The translations under genes were made by a program, and so were the position numbers. A stretch of DNA of 64,000 nucleotides from Gemmatimonas sp. UBA7669 (lineage in GTDB: Bacteria > Gemmatimonadota > Gemmatimonadetes > Gemmatimonadales > Gemmatimonadaceae): contig NZ_DLHL01000054.1 in assembly GCF_002483225.1 (NCBI RefSeq), forward strand, positions 57,881-121,880, in the 5' to 3' direction. Positions 32,323-40,744 of this stretch are shown piece by piece (position 1 is the first letter of the stretch; the number at the start of each line of letters is the position of its first letter). The notes beneath the pieces were generated by a model. The model made no database searches. It had not been told where the DNA came from and worked only from the letters and a program-made list of their open reading frames with translations.

Positions 32323-32829
32323 TCAGCCGGTCGGATCGATGCGGAAGAGCACCTGGCCATATTCGACAGCGTGTGCATCGGCCACGTTGACCTCGCGCAC
32401 CACCCCATCGAACTCGGACTCGAGCTCGTTCATGATCTTCATCGCCTCGATGATGCAGACGATCTGCCCCTTGCTGATCCGATCGCCAACCGCGACATAC
32501 GGCTTGGCGCCCGGCTCCGGCGCGGAATAGAACGTCCCCACCATGGGCGACTTGATCTCGAGGGCCGCAGACTTCGGTGCCTCGGCCTTCGGCGCCGCCG
32601 TCCCTCCCTCCTCGGCAGGACGCGCCGCAGCGGCAGCAGGCAACACGGGCGCGGCAACAGGCAGTGGGGCGGCCGGCAGGGCCGGCGCCATGGTGACAGC
32701 GGCAGCGCGCTGCTGCGGGCTCTTCGAGATCCGGAGCTTCATCCCCTTGTCGGAGGAGATCTCGATGGAATCCACCGTGGAGCCGTCGAGCATCTCGATC
32801 AGCTTCTTCACGTAGCGCAGGTCGATCAT
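32323..32829 (-). CDS. accB: Acetyl-CoA carboxylase biotin carboxyl carrier protein
   Basis: Carrier subunit whose biotinylated lysine shuttles CO2 between AccC and the carboxyltransferase. The 168-residue form starts MIDLRYVKKLIEML at 32829, the family-typical N-terminus; the longer frame to 32901 adds an atypical leader. An Ala/Pro-rich hinge (about residues 47-80) connects to the biotinyl domain with IEAMKIMNELESE, where the Lys is the biotinylation site, and the AHAVEYGQVLFRI end. It is separated from accC by pilT. Confidence 0.95.
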   Translation of the reverse strand: MIDLRYVKKLIEMLDGSTVDSIEISSDKGMKLRISKSPQQRAAAVTMAPALPAAPLPVAAPVLPAAAAARPAEEGGTAAPKAEAPKSAALEIKSPMVGTFYSAPEPGAKPYVAVGDRISKGQIVCIIEAMKIMNELESEFDGVVREVNVADAHAVEYGQVLFRIDPTG

Positions 32830-32941
32830 GGAGGAGGGAGGCTGGTAGAAAGGAACGTCGCCCCTGCCGCGCGGTCCATTGGACCTGACGACACCGGACA
32901 ACGCGATGGACGGACTGGACGTGGTGCGCCGAGCGCGGCGA

Positions 32942-34054
32942 CTACGACAACTCAGTGAGCCGACGGTCCAGGCGAGTCAGTACCCGCGCCCCGTCTGCCG
33001 TGATGAGCACATCGTCTTCGATCCGCACGCCACCCCACCCCGGCAGGTAGATGCCCGGTTCGACGGTCACCACCATGCCAGCCGCGAGGGGAGCCTCGGC
33101 ACTCCGGGACAGGCGCGGACCTTCATGCACCTCCAGTCCAATGCCGTGACCGAGAGAATGCCCAAAGGCGTCACCATACCCGCGGGCGTCAATGTACTCT
33201 CTTGCGAGCGCATCTGCAGCCATCCCCTGCATTTCAGCCCGAATCGCGCCCGAAGCGCGCACATTGGCCTCGCGCACAATGTCGTGAATCTCCCGCTGGC
33301 GCGCTGACGCCGGTCCCAGAACCACCGTCCGGGTAATGTCGGCGCAGTATCCGGCGAAAATCGCCCCGAAGTCGATCAGCACGAAGTCCCCGGGGGCGAG
33401 CACGCGCTCGGACGCCCGGGCATGCGGCAGCGCCGACCGGGGGCCTGAGGCCACAATAGTCTCGAAGGGGAAGCCCTCGCTGCCCGCATCACGCAGCTGA
33501 TGCTCGAGAAGGCCCGCCACGGCCAGCTCGGTCAGACCGGGCCGCAGCTGCTCGAATGTGCGAACCAGCGCGGTCTCGGCAATGGCCACCGCGCGTTCGA
33601 TGCAGGCCACCTCGCCCTCGTCCTTGCACTCGCGCAATTGTTCGACGCAGTCCACCACCGGGCGCCATTGCCAGCGCGCGCCCTGCTCCAAGAGCCGCGA
33701 GAAATCCCGATGCAGGAGATGCGCGGACTCAAAGCCAATGCGCTCCACGCCCGTGGTGGCGGCCAGACGGGCCCAGAGACCGGCCCAGAGGCTGTTGGCT
33801 TCAATCTGGACCGTTGCGTGCGCCCCGACCTCGTCTTCCACCTGCGCGGCATAGCGGAAGTCGGTGAACAGCATCAGCTCGAGCGGTGTGACGAGCAGCA
33901 GCGCATTGCTGCCGGTGAATCCCGTCAGGTAGCGCACATTGGGCAGCGACGACACCAGCAGGCCGTCGAGATCGGCCCGTCCGAGGGCCTCACGCAGCGC
34001 GGCCAGCCGCTCTGGACGCCGATCAATGGCACCTCCCAATGCCGAACGATTCAC
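32942..34054 (-). CDS. Xaa-Pro peptidase family protein (M24B)
   Basis: Metallopeptidase of the pita-bread fold cleaving X-Pro bonds (aminopeptidase P or prolidase). The 370-residue protein has a creatinase-type N-domain (YLTGFTGSNALLLV) and a catalytic domain with the five metal ligands: Asp in VLIDFGAIFAG, Asp in YCADITRTV, His in HSLGHGIGLEVHEG, Glu in TVEPGIYLPGWGG and Glu in VRIEDDVLI. The GTG start at 34054 overlaps the aroQ stop (GTGA). An aroQ-pepP/Q-accB-accC order is seen in many bacteria, which supports the operon. Confidence 0.93.
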   Translation of the reverse strand: MNRSALGGAIDRRPERLAALREALGRADLDGLLVSSLPNVRYLTGFTGSNALLLVTPLELMLFTDFRYAAQVEDEVGAHATVQIEANSLWAGLWARLAATTGVERIGFESAHLLHRDFSRLLEQGARWQWRPVVDCVEQLRECKDEGEVACIERAVAIAETALVRTFEQLRPGLTELAVAGLLEHQLRDAGSEGFPFETIVASGPRSALPHARASERVLAPGDFVLIDFGAIFAGYCADITRTVVLGPASARQREIHDIVREANVRASGAIRAEMQGMAADALAREYIDARGYGDAFGHSLGHGIGLEVHEGPRLSRSAEAPLAAGMVVTVEPGIYLPGWGGVRIEDDVLITADGARVLTRLDRRLTELS

Positions 34055-34494
34055 GCGCGCCGCGCAGCCAGTGCCCGCACGAGGCCACGGAGGCCGTATT
34101 CGTAGCCGTCCGCCCCCAACCCGCAGACCATGCCAATGGACGCCGACGCGAGCATGGAGTGGCGACGCTCCGGCTCGCGGGCATGGATGTTGGACAGATG
34201 CACTTCGACAAAAGGCAGCGCGGTGGCCGTAAAGGCATCACGCAGCGCGAGACTGGTATGGGTGTAGGCCCCGGCATTCACCACCACGCCATCCACCTCT
34301 CCACGCCAGGCATGCAGTGTGTCGATGAGCTGCCCCTCGCCATTGGCCTGCGCCGCGCGCAGCTGCACGCCCAACTCGGCGGCAACGCGCTCGAGGTGGG
34401 CGGTGATATCCGCGAGCGTGGCGGTGCCGTACACCGCCGGTTCGCGCGTGCCCAGGAGGTTGAGATTGGGCCCGTTCAGCACGCCAATGATCAC
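34051..34494 (-). CDS. aroQ: 3-dehydroquinate dehydratase type II
   Basis: Shikimate-pathway enzyme that converts 3-dehydroquinate to 3-dehydroshikimate. The 147-residue length is exactly type II. Motifs: VLNGPNLNLLGTREP with the lid Arg and the downstream catalytic Tyr, QANGEGQLID, VVVNAGAYTHTSLALRDA and FVEVHLSNIHAREPERRHS with the catalytic His. It starts at a GTG overlapping the upstream TPR-protein stop (GTGA, 34491-34494) and overlaps the M24B gene in the same way. Confidence 0.96.
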   Translation of the reverse strand: MIIGVLNGPNLNLLGTREPAVYGTATLADITAHLERVAAELGVQLRAAQANGEGQLIDTLHAWRGEVDGVVVNAGAYTHTSLALRDAFTATALPFVEVHLSNIHAREPERRHSMLASASIGMVCGLGADGYEYGLRGLVRALAARRA

Positions 34495-36959
34495 GAGTTG
34501 CCAAGCCCCTTGAGCCAGGCCGAGAACTGCGCCAGATCGTCAGCGGCCGGTGGCGCGGATGCCGCCGGGTTGCCGGTTACCGAAGGCTCAGCCCCTGATG
34601 CAGCGGAGGTCTGCCGGGCCGGATCGGGGAAGAAGCGATCGAACGAAAACTCACCGGTTGCACCAGGCGCGGGAGGCTGCGGCGCGGCCGGGGTGGGCGC
34701 AGCGGGAGTGGGTGACGCCGCCACGCCGCGGATGGGCGTGGGTTGACGGACTGTGCCAAAGGCCGGTGTCGGTTCGCGATGACCGGCGGCCCCTGCGAAG
34801 AAGCTGTCGCTGAGTGAGCCAACGTCAGGCGACTGCGGGTCGAACGCCGACGCGAGCTGACGCGCCGCGAACTCGTCCTGTGCGGAGGCCGACGCCGGCG
34901 CCTCGTCTCCAAACAGCGACGCGAGACTGTCGTCATGCGCGGCCTCGACTCCCGGCGCTTGCACGGCAGGCGTACGAACCGGAGTGGCATAGGCGGCGAG
35001 CGACGCGGCGGGTGTGCTGCGCAGCGGCGGCGAGAAGACCGGCGTGGAATACGCCGGCGTGCGGCGCGAGACCCGTCGCGCGGCCAGGCTCGCGAAACGC
35101 TCCCGGGCCGTGTACACGGCGATCGGCTCCGCATGGCCTGTCTCGCTCTCCGGAGCGACGATTGCCGCGGAGACGGGTTCGCCGAACGCTGCTCCGTCTG
35201 CTTCCGGTGCCACGTCCACGCCAGTAGCCGCGGACTGCTGCATGTCCTGCAGCTCCTGCAAGCGAGCAGCCAGCACGGGGTCATAGGGACGCCGGCGTAC
35301 CAACTCCTCGTACACGGTCACGGCGCGATCGACAAAGCCCTGAGCCACCAGCAACTCGCCCATGGTCTCGGTGACAAACGCCGGCGACGGTTCAGTCGGT
35401 TCTTCGGACGCTTCTTCAGACGGTTCCTCGGTCAGCTCGTCGTTGAGCGACGCAAAAGACTCTTCAGATACCGCGCGTACTTCGGTCTCCGCAACAACGA
35501 CATCTTCAAACGGCGCGACGATCTCCGGCTCTGTCTCCGCGGCGTGCTCCATCACGTCAGCATCGGCGCCGAACGCACGGACATCGTCGACCACATCATG
35601 GACAACATCGTCGACGGCATCATCGACCACACCATTGACGGTGTCGATGGCGCTGTCCGTCAAATCCATCAGCGGCAGGGTGATCGGCGAATCGGTCTGT
35701 GCGAAGTGTGCCACGTGCTCGTTTGCAAACTCACTGACAGACTCGGCCACCAACTCCGTCTCCAGCTCCACCTCGATTTCCGGCTCAGGCTCCGGCAGCG
35801 GCATGCTGAGCGCGTCGCCCTTCTCGAGCCCAAAAGCCTGTGCCGCGTCGGGCGTGACCGGCACGGAGAGCGGCGTGACCGAACGCGGCGTCTCACGCCG
35901 AGCCAACAGGTCCGTGGTATCGGGCCACTCGGGCGCGACGAGGCCTTCTTCAAACGCCATCGCCGCCTCTGATTCAGCCTGGGCGGCCTGCGCTTCCAAC
36001 TCTTCGGCCCTGGTTTCGGCAAAAGCCGCCGAAGACGCGACCGGCTCAGCCGGCGCAAAGTGGAAGGGGTCCGCCTCGGCTTCAATCGCCCGCATGGCCG
36101 AATCGGGGGTCGGCATGGTGGGCAGGATGGCCGGGAAACTCTCGATGGGTGTTGGCGCGAGGGCCGGCGGGAAGGACGGTGCCTCAGCCACCATGCTGTC
36201 GAGATCGATGGGGGCGAAGGCCGCCTGACTGATGGGCGTCGGGATGGCCGGCGCGGCGGTGATCGGCGTGGGAATGGCCGGCGCCGCCGAGACCGGCGTG
36301 GGAATGGCTGGCGCCGCCGAGACCGGCGTGGGAATGGCAGGTGCTGCCACGACCGGCGTCGGGATGGCCGGCGCCGCCGTCACCGGCGTGGGGATGGCGG
36401 CGAGGTCGATGGGTGTGAACGAGGCCGGCGTGGGCATCGACGGGGCCGGCACGCTTCCGGCCGGTACCGGCGCACTGCCCAGCGCGGGCGTGCCGAACGC
36501 CGCCATGGGCACCACCGGCGTGAACGAAGCCGGCGCGGGGATGGCGGCTACCGACGGCGTGGGCGTGGCCAACGAGGCCAACTGCGCCGCGATGTCGTCA
36601 TTGCGCGGATCCGCTTCGAGCACCCGCTCATACCAGCGGCGGGCCACCTGCGGCTGATCCTGCCGCCGGGCAATGTCCCCGAGATGCCGCAGGGCGATGA
36701 GGTTCTCCGGGTCGAGCGCCAGCGCCTGCTCGAACACCCCGCGGGCCTCGTCCAGCTCACCCGTTTCATAGAGGGCCTGACCGAACACGATGTACCCGCT
36801 CATGTGCCCAGGCTGCTTGGGCAGATGTTCGCGGCACAGCGCAATGGCCTGCGAGAGATCGCCAGCCTTCCGGAGCTCGTTGGCCAGCGGCGCGAAGAAG
36901 CGCCGCGGGTTTTCCTCGAACTTCTTCCGGAGTTCGTCGATGCGGGCAGCGGTGCTCAT
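34491..36959 (-). CDS. TPR protein with Pro/Thr-rich repeat linker, 822 aa
   Basis: Large scaffold-type protein. Residues 1-135 form tetratricopeptide repeats (IALCREHLPKQPGHMSGYIV, ALYETGELDEARGVFEQALA, LRHLGDIARRQDQPQVARRW). A low-complexity section includes five 10-residue units of the AAPAIPTPV type (about residues 190-242). A very acidic stretch follows, then another TPR-like helix pair (LVAQGFVDRAVTVYEELVRR). No signal peptide or membrane segment. It shares the IPTP linker motif with the second TPR protein at 40741-43644, so the two may be paralogues. It heads the aroQ-accB-pilT-accC run; function unknown, with a role in pilus or envelope assembly possible from context only. Confidence 0.85.
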   Translation of the reverse strand: MSTAARIDELRKKFEENPRRFFAPLANELRKAGDLSQAIALCREHLPKQPGHMSGYIVFGQALYETGELDEARGVFEQALALDPENLIALRHLGDIARRQDQPQVARRWYERVLEADPRNDDIAAQLASLATPTPSVAAIPAPASFTPVVPMAAFGTPALGSAPVPAGSVPAPSMPTPASFTPIDLAAIPTPVTAAPAIPTPVVAAPAIPTPVSAAPAIPTPVSAAPAIPTPITAAPAIPTPISQAAFAPIDLDSMVAEAPSFPPALAPTPIESFPAILPTMPTPDSAMRAIEAEADPFHFAPAEPVASSAAFAETRAEELEAQAAQAESEAAMAFEEGLVAPEWPDTTDLLARRETPRSVTPLSVPVTPDAAQAFGLEKGDALSMPLPEPEPEIEVELETELVAESVSEFANEHVAHFAQTDSPITLPLMDLTDSAIDTVNGVVDDAVDDVVHDVVDDVRAFGADADVMEHAAETEPEIVAPFEDVVVAETEVRAVSEESFASLNDELTEEPSEEASEEPTEPSPAFVTETMGELLVAQGFVDRAVTVYEELVRRRPYDPVLAARLQELQDMQQSAATGVDVAPEADGAAFGEPVSAAIVAPESETGHAEPIAVYTARERFASLAARRVSRRTPAYSTPVFSPPLRSTPAASLAAYATPVRTPAVQAPGVEAAHDDSLASLFGDEAPASASAQDEFAARQLASAFDPQSPDVGSLSDSFFAGAAGHREPTPAFGTVRQPTPIRGVAASPTPAAPTPAAPQPPAPGATGEFSFDRFFPDPARQTSAASGAEPSVTGNPAASAPPAADDLAQFSAWLKGLGNS
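36235..36399. repeat. Five 30-bp tandem repeats encoding AAPAIPTPV-type units
   Basis: Units of 30 bp at 36235, 36265, 36295, 36325 and 36355, with a half unit to 36399, each of the form ggcgtgggaatggccggcgc plus ten variable bases. They are in frame, so copy-number changes lengthen the Pro/Thr linker without breaking the protein. Confidence 0.92.
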
Positions 36960-37054
36960 GCGTACAGGGCCCTCTGGTGTGAACCCGGGGCGGCGACAGG
37001 ACGCACTGTCACGCGGCTGGCACCGACAGGGTCGGTGATCCGGGGGTTGGATGT

Positions 37055-37084
37055 ATTGATTGTCCGGGGCGATCGGGATGTCAA
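37055..37084 (-). promoter_or_regulatory. Candidate promoter for the TPR-aroQ-acc-pilT operon
   Basis: Minus-strand TTGACA (37084-37079, perfect -35) followed 18 bp later by ATCAAT (37060-37055, 3/6). It lies in the 276-bp divergent region 36960-37235 between this operon and the plus-strand chaperone gene. The leader would be about 90 nt. No clear promoter for the plus-strand gene was found in the same region. Confidence 0.35.
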
Positions 37085-37235
37085 TTGCACGGCGAACTCA
37101 GGAAGTGATGACGTGTCTTGCCTTTAGGAGAACGCGACCGCTAGGTTTCGAGGCTCTCTTGCTTCTGCCCCCACCCACGGTGCGGTGGAGGCCTTTCCGT
37201 TACGCCGTCCTACCCGACCGAAGGAGTTACGCCCC

Positions 37236-39068
37236 GTGCTGCAATCGATGCGGAGCGCCGCGAAGTACATCTGGATTTTCATCATCGTGGCGTTCGTCGG
37301 CAGCTTCCTGCTGTATGAGACCTCGGGGTTGGCCGGCCGCGCGCCCGTGACCACCACCACGTCCATCGCCACGGTCAATGGTGAGGAACTCCTCCTCACC
37401 ACTTGGCAGAATGCGGTGAACTCGCTCGAGCAGCAGCAGGTCCAGCAGTCGGGCGGTGCGCTGACGCTCGACCAGCGCCAGCAGCTCGAAGACCGGGCGT
37501 TCGACGAGCTCGTGACCGACATGTTGCTGCAGCAGGAAATCAGGAAGCGTGGCATCACGGTTACTGACGACGAAATCCTTCAGGCGGCACGCATGGCGCC
37601 GCCGCCGCAGGCCATGCAGTCGCCCGACCTGCAGACCGACGGCCAGTTCGACATGCAGAAATACCTCCGCCTGCTCAGCAGCCCGATGGCGCGGCAGAGT
37701 GGCATGCTGGCCGGTCTCGAGGCGTACTACCGCAGCGAGATCCCCAAGCAGAAGCTCTTCGACCAGATCGCCAGCGGCGCCTATCTGTCGGACGAGCGCC
37801 TGTGGCAGCTCTACAAGGACCGTCACGACAGTGCCACGGTGAGTTACGTGACGCTGCGTGCGGAGAGCCTTTCGGACACGGCCGTCACTGTCACAGACAG
37901 CGAGATCCAGCAGTTCTTCGAACGGAACAAGAAGCGTTTCGAGAAGCCGGGCCGCGCCGTGGTGTCGCTGCTCACGGTGCCGCGTATCGTCTCGGCCGCT
38001 GACACCGCGGCTGCCAAGGCCCGCATCGAGGCCCTGCGTGCCGAGATCGTGGGTGGCGCAAAGTTCGAGGATGTGGCGCGTCGTGAATCGGCCGACAGCA
38101 TCTCGGGTGCCAACGGTGGCGCGCTTGGCAAGGGTGGACGCAATCGCTTCACGCCCACGTTCGAAGAAGCGGCCTACGCGCTCAAGACCGGCGAGCTGTC
38201 GCAGCCGGTGCTCACGCCGTTCGGCTGGCATCTCATCCGCGTGGACTCGCGTCAGGGTGACACGCTGGACCTGCGTCACATCCTCGTGACCGTGACGCAG
38301 AGCGACTCGAGCGCCTCGCGTACCGATCGCAAGGCCGATTCGCTGGCCAACAAGGCCGCCAATCAGGAAGAAGGCAAGGCCTTCGACGACGCCGCCCGTC
38401 AGCTCGGCCTCACGCCGGCCACGGTGGTGGTGACCGAGAAGGAGCCGCTGTCGTTCGCCGGCCGCTACGTGCCGTCGGTGTCCGCGTGGGCCTTCACGGG
38501 CATCAAGCCCGGCGAGACCAGCGACCTGTTCGACTCGCCGGAGGCCTACTACCTCGCGCGTCTCGACTCCCTCACCAAGGGTGGGCCGCAGTCACTGGCC
38601 GAGGTCAAGGAGGACATCCGTCGCCGCCTTGCGCGCGAGAAGCGCCTCGAGAAGCTGCGCCCGATGGGTGAACAGCTGGTGAGCGCCGCCAAGCAGGGCG
38701 GCCTGGAAGCGGCAGCCGCGCAGGCCGGTCTGCAGGTCGAGAAGACCTCGCCGTTTGCGCGTGGTGAGCTGGTGCCGGGTCTTGGCCAGTTCACGCCGGC
38801 CATTGGCGCGGCGTTCGCCGTGCCGGTTGGTCAGGTGGGTGGCCCGTTCAAGACGGCGGATGCCCTGGTCGTGCTCCGCGTGGATGCGCGTGTGGATGCA
38901 GACCGGACCGCCTTCGAAGCGGAGAAGACCATTCAGCGCACGCAGTACACGCAGTCGCTGCGCCAGCAGAAGGTCGACGAGTATCTGAACAACCTGCGCG
39001 AGAGCGTGAAGGTTGACGATCGTCGCGTCGAAGTGCTGAGCCAGTTGCGGCGCCAGTCGGGCGTCTGA
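37236..39068 (+). CDS. Peptidylprolyl isomerase, PpiD/SurA type
   Basis: Membrane-anchored periplasmic folding chaperone. The GTG at 37236 is chosen because AAGGAG lies 9 nt upstream; an ATG at 37248 is the alternative. The 610-residue product has an N-terminal anchor (YIWIFIIVAFVGSFLLY), a SurA-N-like helical domain (about 40-200), a parvulin domain (about 230-345: VVSLLTVPRIVSAADTAAAK ... GGALGKGGRNRFTPTFEEA ... TPFGWHLIRVDSR) and a second, weaker parvulin-like part with RHILVTVTQSD. A helical C-terminus ends SQLRRQSGV. It is a lone plus-strand gene with its own terminator, transcribed away from the TPR-aroQ operon and convergent with tatA. Confidence 0.9.
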   Translation: MLQSMRSAAKYIWIFIIVAFVGSFLLYETSGLAGRAPVTTTTSIATVNGEELLLTTWQNAVNSLEQQQVQQSGGALTLDQRQQLEDRAFDELVTDMLLQQEIRKRGITVTDDEILQAARMAPPPQAMQSPDLQTDGQFDMQKYLRLLSSPMARQSGMLAGLEAYYRSEIPKQKLFDQIASGAYLSDERLWQLYKDRHDSATVSYVTLRAESLSDTAVTVTDSEIQQFFERNKKRFEKPGRAVVSLLTVPRIVSAADTAAAKARIEALRAEIVGGAKFEDVARRESADSISGANGGALGKGGRNRFTPTFEEAAYALKTGELSQPVLTPFGWHLIRVDSRQGDTLDLRHILVTVTQSDSSASRTDRKADSLANKAANQEEGKAFDDAARQLGLTPATVVVTEKEPLSFAGRYVPSVSAWAFTGIKPGETSDLFDSPEAYYLARLDSLTKGGPQSLAEVKEDIRRRLAREKRLEKLRPMGEQLVSAAKQGGLEAAAAQAGLQVEKTSPFARGELVPGLGQFTPAIGAAFAVPVGQVGGPFKTADALVVLRVDARVDADRTAFEAEKTIQRTQYTQSLRQQKVDEYLNNLRESVKVDDRRVEVLSQLRRQSGV

Positions 39069-39085
39069 TCGCACACCCCGCATGA

Positions 39086-39128
39086 CAAACGCCCCGTGAG
39101 TCTCGAACTCACGGGGCGTTTGCTTTTG
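39086..39128 (+). terminator. Intrinsic terminator of the PpiD-like gene
   Basis: Perfect 16-bp stem (39086-39101 and 39107-39122) with a CTCGA loop, followed by cttttg, 18 bp after the stop codon. It faces the convergent tatA gene. Confidence 0.92.
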
Positions 39129-39191
39129 TGATGACGATCGCGACGAGCAACTGCTGCTCCTACCCGATCGCTCAGCGAATGCCGGCCGGCG

Positions 39192-39452
39192 TTACTGCAG
39201 CAGGCGCTTGGGCTCGGGCCGCTCTTCCTGCTGAGCCGCAGGTGCCCCTTCAGCAATGCGCTGCTCGGCGCGCGGCGCGGCCGGCGGCGGCTCGGTGATC
39301 TGCCGCTGCGCGTCGCTGATGTTGCGCTTGAACTCGTTGATGCCCTTGCCGAGCGACCCCGCGATTTCGGGAATCCGCTTGGCCCCGAACAGGAGAAGCA
39401 CGATCACCAGGATGATCATGATCTCCATGAAGCCGAAGTTCTGTAGACCCAT
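39192..39452 (-). CDS. tatA: Sec-independent translocase subunit TatA/E
   Basis: Pore-forming subunit of the twin-arginine export system. The 86-residue protein has the short N-terminal helix MEIMIILVIVLLLFGAKRIP, the FGAKRIPEIAGSLGKGINEF amphipathic helix with its conserved FG hinge, and a Pro/Ala/Glu-rich tail. TatC is encoded at 47826-48590 in the same direction about 8.4 kb upstream, so the two tat genes are in one transcriptional direction but not adjacent. Confidence 0.94.
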   Translation of the reverse strand: MGLQNFGFMEIMIILVIVLLLFGAKRIPEIAGSLGKGINEFKRNISDAQRQITEPPPAAPRAEQRIAEGAPAAQQEERPEPKRLLQ

Positions 39453-39461
39453 GGGAAACTC

Positions 39462-39740
39462 CTAGAAGAGGGACCGCGCGATCAGGTAAGCGATCAATAC
39501 CCCAAGGAGGCTCAGAAGGGAGACATCCAGGGCAACTGGTCCTACGGCGAACTTCAATATAATCAGGTCGATGGGTAGCGGCCCAACCGCCGGTGTGACG
39601 CCGGTGGTGAGGAACTCCTTCACTGCCCCCGCCGGCAGGAACCGGCGAGCCACCTGAGTGATGAGCCCGCCCACCACGAACCCGGTGGACAGGACCAACA
39701 CATGAAACAGCGGCCGGTGTCTGGAAGGTCCGCGTGCCAT
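39462..39740 (-). CDS. DUF4321 membrane protein
   Basis: Small membrane protein of 92 residues matching the DUF4321 pattern: GGLITQVARRFLPAGAVKEF, LTTGVTPAVGPLPIDLIILK and SLLGVLIAYLIARSLF. Two hydrophobic helices flank a short loop. Function unknown. The ATG at 39740 shares one base with the polyprenyl synthase stop (TGATG), and tatA starts 9 bp later, so the three are probably one translational unit. Confidence 0.82.
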   Translation of the reverse strand: MARGPSRHRPLFHVLVLSTGFVVGGLITQVARRFLPAGAVKEFLTTGVTPAVGPLPIDLIILKFAVGPVALDVSLLSLLGVLIAYLIARSLF

Positions 39741-40744
39741 CACCAGCGCCGCTCCACGACATACGCGATGGAATCCAAAAGGGATGTACGAGCCGTCCCT
39801 TCCGGCAGTTCGAGCAGCGCCTCCTCGGCTTCGCGCGAGAACTGGTCCGCGCGCCGACGCGCGTACTCGAGGCCGCCATGAGTCCGCACGATGCCCACCA
39901 CCTCGGCAATGGCGTCGTCTTCGGGTTCGGGCGAGGCAAACAGCGCCTCCACCCGCCCGCGGGCGGTCTGATCCATCTCGCGAAGCGCGGCGATGAGCGG
40001 CAGTGTGACCTTGTGCTCCTTGAGGTCGAGCCCGCTGGGCTTGCCGGTCATTTCCTGCTGCTCCGTGTAGTCGAGCAGGTCATCGGCCACCTGGAAGGCC
40101 ATGCCCAGGCGCTCGCCAAAGCGCGTGAGGGGCTCGCGATAGCGCGGCGCACCGCAGAGCGCGCCCACATCGCAGGCCGCCATGAACAACGAGGCCGTCT
40201 TGGCGCGGATGAGCGTTTCGTAGTCGCGCTCGGAGAACGCCAGCGCGTCAAAGGCACCAAGCTGCCGGATCTCCCCGAGCGTCATCTCGTTGGACGCGTA
40301 GGTGATGCTGCGCATGGCCTCCAGGTCACCGATGCTCACCAACTCTCGCAGCGCGCGCAGATACAGGTAGTCACCCATGATGACGGAGACCTGATGACTG
40401 AACAGCGCGTTGACGGTGGGCATGCCGCGACGCAGCGCCGAGTGATCGACGGCGTCATCATGCACCAGCGTGGCAAGATGGATGAGTTCGATGATGGCGG
40501 CGAAGGTCACCGCCTTGGACGAGGTGCGCTCTTCAATGCGACTGGCCAGCAGCAGCAGCGTCGGACGGAAGAGTTTCCCCTTCATGCCCATGAGGTGGCC
40601 CTGCACTTCCTGCACGAGCGGCACGTCGGCCGCGACGATGCGCCAGAGCTCGTCGGAAACGGCGGCGAGATCGGCCTGCACCGGTGACTGGATGTCGCGC
40701 AATGCCGCGGCCAGCGCCGACGGAGTCCGCGTGGTCAGGGTCAT
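39740..40744 (-). CDS. Polyprenyl diphosphate synthase
   Basis: Trans-isoprenyl diphosphate synthase that makes the side chain of the respiratory quinone. The 334-residue protein has the first aspartate-rich motif LVHDDAVDHSALRRG and the second FQVADDLLDYT, plus KGKLFRPTLLLLA and GKPSGLDLKEHKVTLPLI. Product length (C30-C45) cannot be fixed from sequence; it groups by style with octaprenyl/heptaprenyl synthases (IspB/HepT). The start overlaps the TPR-protein stop (ATGA). Confidence 0.9.
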   Translation of the reverse strand: MTLTTRTPSALAAALRDIQSPVQADLAAVSDELWRIVAADVPLVQEVQGHLMGMKGKLFRPTLLLLASRIEERTSSKAVTFAAIIELIHLATLVHDDAVDHSALRRGMPTVNALFSHQVSVIMGDYLYLRALRELVSIGDLEAMRSITYASNEMTLGEIRQLGAFDALAFSERDYETLIRAKTASLFMAACDVGALCGAPRYREPLTRFGERLGMAFQVADDLLDYTEQQEMTGKPSGLDLKEHKVTLPLIAALREMDQTARGRVEALFASPEPEDDAIAEVVGIVRTHGGLEYARRRADQFSREAEEALLELPEGTARTSLLDSIAYVVERRW

